64,000 nucleotides of DNA from Rubricoccus sp038746605 (GTDB lineage: Bacteria > Bacteroidota > Rhodothermia > Rhodothermales > Rubricoccaceae): contig JBCDKM010000001.1 in assembly GCA_038746605.1 (NCBI GenBank), positions 248,001-312,000 of the forward strand. Direction: 5' to 3'. The notes under the pieces were generated by a model. It saw nothing but the letters and a program-made list of their open reading frames with translations, did no database searches and was not told the DNA's origin. Both the position numbers and the translations under genes were made by a program. Below, piece after piece: positions 16,888 through 25,882 of the stretch; position 1 is the stretch's first letter; each line of letters starts with the position of its first letter.

Positions 16888-16924
16888 GAAGGGGGAAGAG
16901 GAGAGGAGAATCTCTTCCCCCTTC
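16888..16924. promoter_or_regulatory. Perfect 13-bp hairpin between gapA and pgk
   Basis: Arms GAAGGGGGAAGAG (16888-16900) and CTCTTCCCCCTTC (16912-16924) pair over 13 bp around an 11-nt loop. The plus strand is a near-unbroken purine run from about 16872 to 16910. In the minus-strand gapA-pgk transcript this would form a stable stem just after the gapA stop. It has no poly-T tail, so it may be a partial terminator, an mRNA processing or stability element, or a triplex-prone tract. Confidence 0.55.
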
Positions 16925-16932
16925 CCTCAGAA

Positions 16933-17934
16933 CTAGCTGACGAGCTTCTTCGCGAGGTCGACGGTGCGGCTCGCGTAGCCCCACTCGTTGTCGTACCAGC
17001 CCACGACCTTGACGAGCGTGCCGTCCGCCATTGTGCTGGGGGCGTCGAGGATGCTGGAATGCGGGTTGTGCACGATGTCGATGGAGACGAGCGGCGCCGT
17101 GCTGTACTCCAGGATGCCCTTCAGCGGGCCCTCGGCTGCGGCCTTGAACGCGGCATTCACCTCGTCCACCGTGACCTCCTTCTTGAGGATGGCCGTGAGG
17201 TCGGTCATGGATCCGTCCGGGGTCGGCACGCGGACGGCGAACCCGTCGAGCTTGCCTGCCAGTTCCGGGAGCACGAGGCCGACGGCCTTGGCGGCGCCGG
17301 TCGTGGTCGGGATCATGGAGAGGGCGGCGGCGCGGGCGCGGCGGAGGTCCTTGTGCGGTGCGTCCTGGATGCGCTGATCCGACGTGTAAGCGTGGATCGT
17401 GGTCATGAAGCCCTTCTCCAGGCCGAAGGTGTCGTTGAGCACCTTCGCCATCGGCGCGAGGCAGTTCGTGGTGCAACTCGCGTTGGAGACGATCTCTTCG
17501 TCGCCGGTCAGGATGTCATCGTTGACGCCCATCACGACCGTCGCATCGACGGCGCCAGAGGCGGGCGCTGAGATGACGACCTTCTTCGCGCCACCCTGGA
17601 GGTGCAGCGCGGCCTTCTCGCGCGTGCGGAAGACGCCCGTGGACTCGATGACGACGTCTGTCCCGAGGTCGCCCCACGGCAGGTTGGCGGGATCGCGCTC
17701 GGAGAAGACCTTGAAGCGGTCGCCGTTGATGATGAGCTCGTCGCCCTCGGCGGTCACGTCTCCGGGGAAGATCCCGTGGATGGAGTCGTACTTGAAGAGG
17801 TGCGCCAGTGTCGCAGCGTCGGTGAGGTCGTTGACGGCGACGATGTCGAAGTCGGTGTCGCCACGCTCGAGGATGGAGCGGAAGACGAGGCGACCGATCC
17901 GGCCGAAGCCGTTGATTCCGATCTTGATAGCCAT
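16933..17934 (-). CDS. gapA: Type I glyceraldehyde-3-phosphate dehydrogenase
   Basis: A 333-aa NAD(P)-dependent enzyme. The start MAIKIGINGFGRIGRLVFRS supplies the Rossmann nucleotide loop. The catalytic cysteine lies in SNASCTTNCLAPMAKVL, followed by HAYTSDQRIQDAPHKDLRRA-RAAALSMIPTTTGAAKAVG and the C-terminal NPHSSILDAPSTM and WYDNEWGYASR. An in-frame extension to 18117 is not supported. It is the first gene of a minus-strand run gapA-pgk-TRIC-mscS. Confidence 0.97.
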   Translation of the reverse strand: MAIKIGINGFGRIGRLVFRSILERGDTDFDIVAVNDLTDAATLAHLFKYDSIHGIFPGDVTAEGDELIINGDRFKVFSERDPANLPWGDLGTDVVIESTGVFRTREKAALHLQGGAKKVVISAPASGAVDATVVMGVNDDILTGDEEIVSNASCTTNCLAPMAKVLNDTFGLEKGFMTTIHAYTSDQRIQDAPHKDLRRARAAALSMIPTTTGAAKAVGLVLPELAGKLDGFAVRVPTPDGSMTDLTAILKKEVTVDEVNAAFKAAAEGPLKGILEYSTAPLVSIDIVHNPHSSILDAPSTMADGTLVKVVGWYDNEWGYASRTVDLAKKLVS

Positions 17935-18118
17935 GGGGAGAAGTGGGTTGGGAGGGACGAGAACTCTCAGCTTAGGGGTGAGGCTTCCGAGGGATAGTGA
18001 AAAGGGCCGGAAGCACCCGGAAGGGGTTTCGAGATGTGAGGCACCGGTCAGGGGCATCGGTGCTCGGTCGCCAGGGGCGAAGTCACGAGAGCTGAACCCT
18101 GAACGGCCGACCGCCACG

Positions 18119-19249
18119 CTACTGGTCCTCCGTCTGACGCTCCTCGCGCTCGGCTGGCGTCTCCTCGCGGAGTTGCTCGGCGGCCTGCTCGACAGCCTTT
18201 TCGGCGTGCTCCTCCGCGCCCTCGTCCGCCTCGGGGGCGTTCTGGAGGGGGCGCTGCTCGGGATCCACGACCAACTCGATCAGCATCGGGAAGTGGTCAC
18301 TGCCGACGTGATCCAGGCGTCTCAACTCCACGAGCGCGAGGTCGTCGGAGTGGAACACGTGATCGAGCGGGTAGCGGAGCCAGCGGTGATCCGCGTGGAA
18401 GGTGGAAAAGAGGCCGCGCCCGATGCGAGGGTCGAGGAGTCCTGAGAGTTTCTGGAAGAGGGAGGTCGTGTAGCTCCAGGCCACGTCGTTCAGATCGCCC
18501 GCAACAATGGTGGGCGCGTCGAAGGTGGCGACCTCGCGCCCGGCGAGGACCAACTCGGCGTCGCGCAGCCGGGAATCCTGCCCGATGTCCGGCCGAGGCG
18601 GGCGGGGATGGAGGAGGACGAGCTTGAGCGGCTCGCCACTGTCCAACTCCAGCGTGAGGTGGAGGCTCGGGACGGTGTCCTCGATGTAGTGGTGGACCTC
18701 GAAGTCGAGGATCGGGAAGCGCGTGCGGACGAGCATGCCGTAGGTGTCGTCCTGCGGCACCTCGACAGCGTGCGGCAGATCCTCCTCCAACTGGCGCGAG
18801 GTCTCGGCCCACCACGCATCCGTCTCCACTGCCGCCAGCACGTCCGGCTCTGCCTCGCGGACGACGCCGAGCCAGCGCTCGCCTTCGCGGTTCTGCATCA
18901 GCACGTTCGAGATCACGAGGCGAACCCGCCGGTCTGGGTTTCCCCCGCCCTTGATCCGGTTGACCTGCGGAGAATGCACGCGTGTGTACGGCACCATTTT
19001 GATCGTCTGGAAAAGGACGGCCCCAGCGAGCCCGCCGAACGCCGTCCATTCCACCCACGTCGCCTCCACGAAGCCGATGTTCGTGACCGCCAGCGCGACG
19101 AGCGTCAGCGTGGCGCCGACCGCGATTTGCGCTCGCGGGAAGTCGAACACGCGCACCCACCAAAAGGGAACGCGGAACACCGGCAGCACCGTCGCGACGA
19201 TCCATACGGCCGACAGGATCAGGAGCGCGGTCTTGACGGCGAGGAGCAT
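18119..19249 (-). CDS. Membrane-anchored endonuclease/exonuclease/phosphatase-family protein
   Basis: A 376-aa protein with three N-terminal TM helices (residues ~5-25, 37-58, 66-85) and an EEP catalytic domain facing outwards. EEP landmarks are VISNVLMQN, the acidic VETDAWW, VLLHPRPPRPD, the metal-binding VAGDLNDVAWSYTT and the terminal LDHVGSDHFPMLIEL. Such proteins hydrolyse phosphodiesters; the substrate is unknown. A charged Glu-rich tail (DEGAEEHAEKAVEQAAEQLR) follows the domain. It is transcribed alone: 49 bp separate it from the dprA stop upstream and 184 bp from gapA. Confidence 0.83.
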   Translation of the reverse strand: MLLAVKTALLILSAVWIVATVLPVFRVPFWWVRVFDFPRAQIAVGATLTLVALAVTNIGFVEATWVEWTAFGGLAGAVLFQTIKMVPYTRVHSPQVNRIKGGGNPDRRVRLVISNVLMQNREGERWLGVVREAEPDVLAAVETDAWWAETSRQLEEDLPHAVEVPQDDTYGMLVRTRFPILDFEVHHYIEDTVPSLHLTLELDSGEPLKLVLLHPRPPRPDIGQDSRLRDAELVLAGREVATFDAPTIVAGDLNDVAWSYTTSLFQKLSGLLDPRIGRGLFSTFHADHRWLRYPLDHVFHSDDLALVELRRLDHVGSDHFPMLIELVVDPEQRPLQNAPEADEGAEEHAEKAVEQAAEQLREETPAEREERQTEDQ

Positions 19250-19298
19250 GAGCGCGGAGAGAGGCGCTCTCTAGACCTGCCGCCAGCCTGCCACGTTC

Positions 19299-20438
19299 CT
19301 AGTTCCTCGCGAACTGCTTGCCCGCGAGCTGCCGCACGAGTCCGCGAAACTCCAATTGCAGGAGGTACACGAGCGCCGTGGACGGATCCACATCCGCCTC
19401 CGCACAGATGGTATCCAGCCCGCGAGGCTCTGGCGCGAGGGCGTCCAGGAGGCGTTTCTCGTTCGACGAGAGATCGTCCGGAACGGGCGCGGGCTCCACC
19501 GAGGCGGACGGGGTGGAGCCGCCGACTGGCAGGATCGGCGCCAGTTCGTCGAGGATGTCAGCAGCGGAGGTGGCGAGCGCGGCGAAGCCTCGCTGGATGA
19601 GCCGGTTGGTACCCTGCGCCTCGGCGTAGATGCTCGCGGGGAAGGCGAACACCTCGCGGTTCTGCTCCAGCGCCATCATCGCGGTCAGCAGCGCGCCGCC
19701 AGAGACACGAGCCTCCGCGACCACCGTCGCGACGGCCAGTCCGGCGATGATGCGGTTGCGGCGCGGGAAGTTGCCTGCGTCCGGCGCCGTCCCCAAGGCT
19801 AGTTCGCTCACCACGGCCCCACGCTGGTCCTCCAGGATGCGCTGTACCTCGCGGGCATGGCGAGAGGGGTAGATCCGATCCACGCCCGAGCCGAGCACAG
19901 CAATCGTGCGGCCACCCCCTTCCATCGCGCCCCGGTGCGCCTCGATGTCGATGCCGTATGCGAGGCCGCTGACGACGGTCACGCCCGCCTCGGCGAGGTC
20001 GCGGCCTACCTGGCGAGCAGCACGACGCCCGGTGTCACTCGCCTTCCGGGTGCCGACGACCGCAACGGCACGAGCATCCCGAGCGAGAATTTCGCCCCGA
20101 ACCCAGAGAAACGGGGGCGGATCGTAGACGTGGCGGAGCCGCTCGGGGTAGGTCTCGTCCGCGAGGGTGAGGAGCGTGGCGCCGAGGGCGTCAGCACGTT
20201 CCAACTGAGCATCCGCGTGAGCCCAGGGGTCGGCGCGGGCGATGGCTCGGGCGGTTTGCTTCCCGATCCCGTCCACGCGGGCGAGTCGAGCTTCCGTCGT
20301 CGCGAAGACCTCTGCTGCACTGCCGAAGGCGGAGAGCAACGCCCTGGCGCGCCCAGATCCCACGCCAGGGACCGCAGCTAGGGCGATCAGCGCGCGGCGC
20401 TCATCTAGCTCTGAGGGGGAATGTGCGAAGAGGTTCAT
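19299..20438 (-). CDS. dprA: DNA-processing protein DprA
   Basis: Loads RecA onto incoming single-stranded DNA during natural transformation. The 379-aa protein starts at MNLFAHSPSELDE. Helix-hairpin-helix-like pairs come first (VPGVGSGRARALLSAFG, VDGIGKQTARAIA). Then comes the Rossmann-like domain (VAVVGTRKASDTGRRAARQV, VVSGLAYGIDIEAHRGAM, IAVLGSGVDRIYPSRH, FPRRNRIIAGLA). The C-terminal winged helix is LSSNEKRLLDALAPEPRG. All domains are intact. Confidence 0.95.
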   Translation of the reverse strand: MNLFAHSPSELDERRALIALAAVPGVGSGRARALLSAFGSAAEVFATTEARLARVDGIGKQTARAIARADPWAHADAQLERADALGATLLTLADETYPERLRHVYDPPPFLWVRGEILARDARAVAVVGTRKASDTGRRAARQVGRDLAEAGVTVVSGLAYGIDIEAHRGAMEGGGRTIAVLGSGVDRIYPSRHAREVQRILEDQRGAVVSELALGTAPDAGNFPRRNRIIAGLAVATVVAEARVSGGALLTAMMALEQNREVFAFPASIYAEAQGTNRLIQRGFAALATSAADILDELAPILPVGGSTPSASVEPAPVPDDLSSNEKRLLDALAPEPRGLDTICAEADVDPSTALVYLLQLEFRGLVRQLAGKQFARN

Positions 20439-20505
20439 GTCGGGATCGCGGACCACAACCTACGCCCGAGAAGGCTAGATTCTGCGATCATCTCGCCTCC
20501 CCATC

Positions 20506-21036
20506 ATGCGCCCTAGCCTCGTCTTGACGCTCGGCGTCCTCCTCGCCGCGTGCTCGTCGCCTGCTCCGCCGCTTACCGCCAGCGGTCCGCCGGTCTCAGT
20601 GGCACCTCCGCCCAGCGGTTCCCTCACCGATGCTCGACTCCAGACGGTCGCGAATGATATCCGAGAGCTGGGGGACAACCCACTGGGCGTCGGGGCGCGA
20701 GAGGCGCGAGCCGCCATGTTTCAGTGGATTTCCGGCTCTCCGGACGTGTCCGTCACGTTATGTGCACCCCTGACAGAGCCGTTCACCGACGTTCGCGGAG
20801 ATACAGACCGCATTCTCTTCCTCTCGATCATCTTCCATCTCGCGGAGCAGAAGATTCGGGCACCGGAGGCTTCCCGGCTGGAGCAGACCGAAACGGCGTT
20901 CAGCGAGACGCTCGACACGTACGAACGTCTCCGGTCCGCCGGGCTTCCTGCGAATGGAACGTTGGATGGCTTGAGGTCCCGCCAGGACGGTGGTCAACTC
21001 GAAGCCGTGGTGTCAAACGCGCTCTCGAATTGCTGA
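20506..21036 (+). CDS. Lipoprotein of unknown function
   Basis: A 176-aa lipoprotein with signal MRPSLVLTLGVLLAACSS (lipobox LAAC). After a proline/serine linker the mature part is mostly helical (LTDARLQTVANDIRELGDN, SIIFHLAEQKIRAPEASRL, FSETLDTYERLRSAG) and contains two further cysteines, one the C-terminal residue. No known domain is recognised. It diverges from dprA and precedes bshA by 126 bp. Confidence 0.62.
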   Translation: MRPSLVLTLGVLLAACSSPAPPLTASGPPVSVAPPPSGSLTDARLQTVANDIRELGDNPLGVGAREARAAMFQWISGSPDVSVTLCAPLTEPFTDVRGDTDRILFLSIIFHLAEQKIRAPEASRLEQTETAFSETLDTYERLRSAGLPANGTLDGLRSRQDGGQLEAVVSNALSNC

Positions 21037-21162
21037 CTAGTGGAGGGCCGAGAGAAGCTCCCGGGCGACGAGCGCCTGGGGGGCGCATCGCCAGGGCAAC
21101 CGCTACGGGCCGCATGCGTTCGCGCTCGGTCTCCGTCTCTTCTGCTCTCTTGCTCCTCGCGC

Positions 21163-22344
21163 ATGACCATCGGCATCACCTGCTATCCCACCTTCGGCGG
21201 CTCCGGCGTCGTAGCGACCGAGTTGGGCAAGGCGCTAGCCAAGCGAGGGCATACCGTCCACTTCATCGCCTACGCGCTGCCACTCCGGCTGGAGTACGTG
21301 GCGGAGAACGTCTACTTCCACGAGGTCCGGGTTAACACGTACCCGCTGTTCGAGTACCCGCCATACGCTCTCGCACTAGCGAGCAAGATGATCGACGTCG
21401 TGAAGCACGAGGGGTTGGATCTCCTCCATGTCCACTATGCCATCCCGCACGCGACGAGCGCCGTCCTCGCGCGGCAGATCCTGGATAGCTCCGGCCATCG
21501 CGTGCCTGTCGTTACGACGCTCCACGGGACGGACATCACCATTGTTGGCAAGGATCTCAGCTTCAAGCCCGTCGTGGAGCACGCCATCGACGCATCCGAC
21601 GGTGTCACCTCGGTGAGTGACTGGCTCCGTCGCGAGACCTACGCTTCGTTCGACATCACGAACGACATCGAGGTCATTCCCAACTTCATCGACACCGAGC
21701 GATTTCAGCGCCAGCCGAAGGACCACTTCAAGCGCGCCATCGCGCCGGACGGCGAGCGCTTGCTGGTTCACATCTCCAACTTCCGCAAGGTGAAGCGCGC
21801 CACGGATGTGGTGAAGGTGTTCGCGCGGCTCCACGCCGAGGGCGTCTGGCCGGAAGATCACCCGAAGCACGGCCAGCCCGGCGGCGTGAAGCTTCTCATG
21901 GTGGGCGACGGCCCCGACCGCGCGGTCAGCGAGCAGGCGGTCCGGCAGGCTGGGCTCTGGAGCGAGACACGGTTCCTCGGCAAACAGGAGCCCGTCGAAG
22001 AAATCCTCTCCATCGCGGATCTCTTCCTGATGCCGTCTGGATCCGAGACCTTCGGCCTCGCGGCGCTGGAGGCGATGGCCTGCGAGGTGCCGGTCGTGTC
22101 GTCTGATATCGGCGGTTTGCCGGAGCTCAACATCGACGGAGAGACCGGTTTCCTGCGCCCCCTCGGCGATGTGGAGGGCATGACGGAGGCCTCGCGGCAG
22201 ATCCTCTCGTCGCCAGACGTACAGGCACGGATGGCGCATACGGCCCGGCAACGTGCTGTGAACGAGTTCCGACTGGACCAGATCGTGCCGCGTTACGAGG
22301 CGCACTACCGGCGCGTGATGAAACAGCAGGAGGTAGCAGCCTGA
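21163..22344 (+). CDS. bshA: N-acetyl-alpha-D-glucosaminyl L-malate synthase BshA
   Basis: A GT4-family GT-B glycosyltransferase (393 aa) that joins UDP-GlcNAc and L-malate in the first step of bacillithiol synthesis. The start MTIGITCYPTFGGSGVVATE gives the glycine loop. Characteristic stretches are FHEVRVNTYPLFEYPPYALA, VHYAIPHATSAVLA, TTLHGTDITIVGKD, SVSDWLRRET and the nucleotide-sugar motif GSETFGLAALEAMACEVPVV. This matches BshA better than generic GT4 enzymes. No bshB or bshC is visible. The palindrome at 22382 follows its stop. Confidence 0.93.
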   Translation: MTIGITCYPTFGGSGVVATELGKALAKRGHTVHFIAYALPLRLEYVAENVYFHEVRVNTYPLFEYPPYALALASKMIDVVKHEGLDLLHVHYAIPHATSAVLARQILDSSGHRVPVVTTLHGTDITIVGKDLSFKPVVEHAIDASDGVTSVSDWLRRETYASFDITNDIEVIPNFIDTERFQRQPKDHFKRAIAPDGERLLVHISNFRKVKRATDVVKVFARLHAEGVWPEDHPKHGQPGGVKLLMVGDGPDRAVSEQAVRQAGLWSETRFLGKQEPVEEILSIADLFLMPSGSETFGLAALEAMACEVPVVSSDIGGLPELNIDGETGFLRPLGDVEGMTEASRQILSSPDVQARMAHTARQRAVNEFRLDQIVPRYEAHYRRVMKQQEVAA

Positions 22345-22381
22345 GAGAGCCGAAGGGGGGACCGCGAGAGAGTGACCCGGC

Positions 22382-22401
22382 CCGCCTCGGCACCGAGGCG
22401 G
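22382..22401. repeat. Dispersed palindrome after bshA
   Basis: A copy of CCGCCTCG-GCAC-CGAGGCGG in the 91-bp gap between the convergent stops of bshA and the DHp-domain gene. It could serve as a bidirectional terminator. Confidence 0.75.
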
Positions 22402-22435
22402 AGGGAGCCGCCCGGCGTTGTCGGTGAGGAAACGG

Positions 22436-23062
22436 TCAGGAGAGCGCCTCGTCCACGCGGCGGCGCAGCGCTTGCATCTCGTCCATGAGCGCCACCAGTT
22501 CTCGCGAGGCCGTCTCGATGTCGGAAATCGCCTCCCGCACCATCGCGTCGTCCGGCGAGACCGACTGAAGCTCGCGCGCGAGTTGCGCGTTTCCGACGAT
22601 CACGGCCAGCGGGTTGTTGATGGCGTGCGCCAGATGCGCGAGGTCGTCCGCGACGGTTTGTAGGTGGGTCTGTTCGTCTCCCGAGGCGGGCGGGGTGGGG
22701 GCGGGTGCAGCGGGAACGCCGAGCGCCCAGGTCGCGACGGCTGCCAGCACGCCCGGGTCAGGCTCAGCCACAAAGGCGAACGAAGCACCGGCTCGGGCCG
22801 CCTCGTCGCGCTGTCGGGCATCGTCGGCGCGAGCAAGCAGGGGAGGGACCGCGACATCCAACTCCAGGAGGGAGGCCGAGGGGCCGTCGGGCAGCACAGC
22901 GCTGGCGAGAATCGCGTCGAAGCGGGTCCCGACGAGGTGCGCCCGGGCCGCGACGAGCGAGTCGCAGGGTGCGATCTGGAGGCCCTTCGTGGCGCGCTCC
23001 ATCGCCTCCGCCAGCGCATCGGCGTCGGAATGAGCGAGGAGCAGGGAGCGGGTCTCGGGCAC
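22436..23062 (-). CDS. Degenerate receiver plus DHp-like domain, no ATPase
   Basis: A 208-aa cytoplasmic protein. The N-terminal ~110 residues follow the receiver fold (SLLLAHSDADALAEAMERA, FDAILASAVLPDGPSASLLE), but the phosphoacceptor aspartate position reads LAS, so it probably cannot be phosphorylated. After an Ala/Pro linker comes a histidine-kinase dimerisation segment with the phosphoacceptor pattern LAHLAHAINNPLAVIVGNAQ. The protein then ends after one more helix (SRELVALMDEMQALRRRVDE), with no N/D/F/G-box ATPase. It could be a phosphotransfer or scaffold protein, like Spo0B in outline. It lies 15 bp downstream of the PAS sensor gene. Confidence 0.7.
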   Translation of the reverse strand: MPETRSLLLAHSDADALAEAMERATKGLQIAPCDSLVAARAHLVGTRFDAILASAVLPDGPSASLLELDVAVPPLLARADDARQRDEAARAGASFAFVAEPDPGVLAAVATWALGVPAAPAPTPPASGDEQTHLQTVADDLAHLAHAINNPLAVIVGNAQLARELQSVSPDDAMVREAISDIETASRELVALMDEMQALRRRVDEALS

Positions 23063-23077
23063 GGCTTCCGGGCCAAC

Positions 23078-24838
23078 TTAGCGCCCGTCCCCCGATAAGT
23101 CCGTGCGGCTCATTGTGTTCCGCGAGATCCAGCTTCCCCCGCCGGGAGGCGTCCTGCGGTCCCGCCGGAGAGCGCCCGCGCCGCCGAACGCATCGGGGCC
23201 CTCGGAGGCGAGGCGCCGGATCCAGGCTTCTTCCTCCGCGACGGCCTCGGCGGTGGGGGCTTGCACGCTCTCATAGGTCGGAAGGCCCGTCTCGCGAGGG
23301 GCTGAGTCTGCCGGGGCTTCGGGAACCGGGATGGACGCATCGGGCACGAATGCACCCACGGGCAGCGACTCTGGCACCTCGACGCCGATGAGTGTCCGGC
23401 GGTCCGCGCTACCGGGCATGGTGTTCGGCGCCGTGCGCCAGACCATCCGATGAGTCTTCTGGCTGCCATCGTCCTGCGCGAAGGTAGAGTCTGCGACGAA
23501 CGGCGTCCGCACGTCGCCCCAAAACCAGGACGCGAAGGCGGCACGATCCACATCCGCGAGTCCGAGGGCGGAGACTGCGGTGTGGAAGTGCGAGGCGTCC
23601 GTCTGCATCCTCCCCGAGAACGTCTCGGCCGCCCCGTTCCACCGGACGGTTCCGCCGCTTCCGTCGAACGAAGCCAGCACGATGCCCGCCCGGTCCAAGA
23701 GGTTTCGGAGCCGCGTCTTGCCCGCCGTGAGGTTCGCGACGCGCTGGTCCACCATCAACTCCAGTGTGTCACTAAAGGCGGCGACCTGCCGTTCCAATCG
23801 CTTCTCCTTCGCGACATCCGTGGCCTGAATCAGGACGGCCTTGCGCTGGCGCACTCGAACGGCGCGAAGCGACACGAGGACTGGAAGCGACCGGCCGTCG
23901 GCGTCCACCAGGCCGTACTCGATGCCCTGGATAGACGAGCCCTCGCGGTCGCTCCGGTCGGCGAGTTCGAGGAGCGGATCCAGAGGGAATACTTCCCGGA
24001 GCGTCTCGATGCGAGAGCCTCGAACGATGGCGGGATCCAGACCCGTCGCGGCGTAGAACGCTGGGTTGGCCTCGATCAACTCGCCGTCGAACGTCGCGAT
24101 GAGGACGTAGTGAGGGTTGATCTGCAAGAGCGCCGCGACTTGTCGGGAGGCGTCGGAGAGGTCGGAGCGCGTGGCGAGCAGGCGCTTCGCGAGGGGTCGT
24201 AGAGGAGAGGCCTGAACGCCCAGAACGCGCTCTGCGGCTTCCACCTGTGTGCGTGGGTCGCCGTCGCGGTTGGCCGCCATGCGCTCGGCTGTCACGTTCA
24301 GGACGGCCGTCGCGCGAGGTCCCGCATACCACGCCATCGCCGCGACTGCTCCGAGGACGAGCACGATCAGCCCGAGCGCGAGCCCGAGTGCTGCCCACGT
24401 GCCACCGGGTTGGCCGATCACCTGCGCGACGCCCAATGAGAGCCCGCTCTCGCCGATGGGACTGGCTGCCGCTGCGAAGCGGGTGCCGTCCTTGGACGCC
24501 ACCAGGGAGCCTCGTGCTTCCAGAAGCCGGGGCCAGGGCGACGCGCCGGACAGCGCCGCATCGGAGGACGAAACGACGCCGCCGTCGCCGTCAAGGAGGG
24601 CGAGGCCTACCGGCCAGTCCAGCGCCGCGAGTCGTTCGAAGCGGTCCCGCAGGTCGCCGTCTCCGGTCGCGAGGGCTGCTGCGAGGGTCGCTGCGCGCGC
24701 CTCCACGCCTCGAGCAGTGGATCGTTCGACCTCGGTGCCGATCCGGCCCAGATGGAAGGCGGTCGCCACCACGCCGACGATCACCACGAGCGTGGCGACG
24801 ACAAACGCGGCGCGGACGGCGGGGGAGGGAGCGGTCAT
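23078..24838 (-). CDS. Membrane PAS-domain sensor without kinase domain
   Basis: A 586-aa protein: TM1 (FVVATLVVIVGVVATAFHLG), a ~110-residue extracytoplasmic region, TM2 (ALGLALGLIVLVLGAVAAMA), then a cytoplasmic linker. One PAS domain covers ~residues 240-345 (LLQINPHYVLIATFDGELIE, NPAFYAATGL). After a coiled segment comes a second PAS-like domain from ~370 (LLDRAGIVLASFDGSGGTVR). The C-terminal ~100 residues are Pro/Ala-rich and disordered-looking. No histidine-kinase, GGDEF, EAL or methyl-accepting domain is present. Output is probably through the adjacent DHp protein, encoded 15 bp downstream. Confidence 0.75.
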   Translation of the reverse strand: MTAPSPAVRAAFVVATLVVIVGVVATAFHLGRIGTEVERSTARGVEARAATLAAALATGDGDLRDRFERLAALDWPVGLALLDGDGGVVSSSDAALSGASPWPRLLEARGSLVASKDGTRFAAAASPIGESGLSLGVAQVIGQPGGTWAALGLALGLIVLVLGAVAAMAWYAGPRATAVLNVTAERMAANRDGDPRTQVEAAERVLGVQASPLRPLAKRLLATRSDLSDASRQVAALLQINPHYVLIATFDGELIEANPAFYAATGLDPAIVRGSRIETLREVFPLDPLLELADRSDREGSSIQGIEYGLVDADGRSLPVLVSLRAVRVRQRKAVLIQATDVAKEKRLERQVAAFSDTLELMVDQRVANLTAGKTRLRNLLDRAGIVLASFDGSGGTVRWNGAAETFSGRMQTDASHFHTAVSALGLADVDRAAFASWFWGDVRTPFVADSTFAQDDGSQKTHRMVWRTAPNTMPGSADRRTLIGVEVPESLPVGAFVPDASIPVPEAPADSAPRETGLPTYESVQAPTAEAVAEEEAWIRRLASEGPDAFGGAGALRRDRRTPPGGGSWISRNTMSRTDLSGDGR

Positions 24839-24959
24839 CGACAGGGAGAGGCGGTTACAGGATTACCCAGCGCCGTACCCCGGGCGTCCTTCGCGGGTGC
24901 GCGAGGGCAGGGGGACTGGATCCACTGTGGCTCTGTCAAACCCCGTGCCGCTGCTCCCT

Positions 24960-24979
24960 CCGCCTCGGTACCGAGGCGG
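24960..24979. repeat. Dispersed palindrome upstream of the PAS sensor
   Basis: A perfect CCGCCTCG-GTAC-CGAGGCGG copy just beyond the stop of the MBL hydrolase gene on the minus strand, and upstream of the sensor gene. Confidence 0.75.
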
Positions 24980-24995
24980 GCCAGGCCATGGACCG

Positions 24996-25841
24996 CTACG
25001 CCAGCGTCGGGCGGGGATTCACGACCGAGTACCCCCGGTCGCCTCGCCCGATCTCGCCCGCTGCCGTCGCTACGTCGTGTTCAAAGACGACGGTCCAGCC
25101 TTCCTCTGCCGCACGTGCCAAGAGCCGCTCTTTCTCCGCGAGTGTATCCAGGGGCGCGATGTCGTATGCCATGATCCAGAGGAGTGGGACGTGGGCGGCG
25201 GTCGGGAGGAGGTCTCCGGCGAAAAACAGCACCCGGTCTCCCTCCCGAACAAGCAGGAGATGCTGCCCCCGCGTATGTCCGTCTACCGTCACGATCTCGG
25301 TGTGCGGCAACGGACTCGGCGCCCCCGCCTCTAGCAGATTCAGCTTCCCGCTTGCCTCTAGCGGGTCCAGATTCTCAGACAGGAACGAGGCTCCCTCTCG
25401 CGGGCTGGCCTGCGCCCACCGCCAATGCTCCGCCTGGACGTGGTGCTGCGCGTGCGGAAACGTGAGCGCGAGGCCTCCGTTTGCATCGCGAGAGACGGCG
25501 CCGCCCACATGGTCGAAGTGGAGGTGGGTCAGGAACACGTCGGTGACATCTTCCGACGCGACGCCGAGGCGGGCCAACTCGTCGAGCAGTGTGAACGGCC
25601 CAGCGCCGTAGATGCGGGCGAACTTGGCGTCGTGCTTGTCGCCCATGCCGGTGTCCACGAGCACCACGCGACCGTGACCGCGCAGCAGCAGGCAACGGGC
25701 CGTCATCGGGATCCGGTTCTGGTCGTCTGGCTCGATGTGGCGCGCCCAGAGCGCCCGAGGCACGATCCCGAACATCGCGCCGCCGTCGAGGGCGAAGCGA
25801 CCGGCGTCCACAGTGTCGATGTCGTATCCGGCGAGCGTCAT
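24996..25841 (-). CDS. MBL-fold metallo-hydrolase
   Basis: A 281-aa cytoplasmic metallo-beta-lactamase-fold enzyme. The metal-binding signature HLHFDHVGG is present, with VVLVDTGMGDK before it, the third-ligand region TVDGHTRGQHLLL, FFAGDLLPTAAH carrying the bridging Asp, and FEHD near the end. The layout is that of the AHL-lactonase / quorum-quenching-like subgroup, but that activity cannot be claimed from sequence. It is read as a single gene between palindromic repeats at 24960 and 25883. Confidence 0.87.
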   Translation of the reverse strand: MTLAGYDIDTVDAGRFALDGGAMFGIVPRALWARHIEPDDQNRIPMTARCLLLRGHGRVVLVDTGMGDKHDAKFARIYGAGPFTLLDELARLGVASEDVTDVFLTHLHFDHVGGAVSRDANGGLALTFPHAQHHVQAEHWRWAQASPREGASFLSENLDPLEASGKLNLLEAGAPSPLPHTEIVTVDGHTRGQHLLLVREGDRVLFFAGDLLPTAAHVPLLWIMAYDIAPLDTLAEKERLLARAAEEGWTVVFEHDVATAAGEIGRGDRGYSVVNPRPTLA

Positions 25842-25882
25842 GCGTCACGCGAAGAGTGAGGCCGCAAGTTCGCTCCCTCTGC

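Noticed and set aside
15880..17571. A 563-codon plus-strand open frame over pgk and gapA
   Set aside because: It lies antisense to two enzymes with full motif sets; its translation is rich in Arg/Glu/Val repeats typical of antisense frames in GC-rich DNA.
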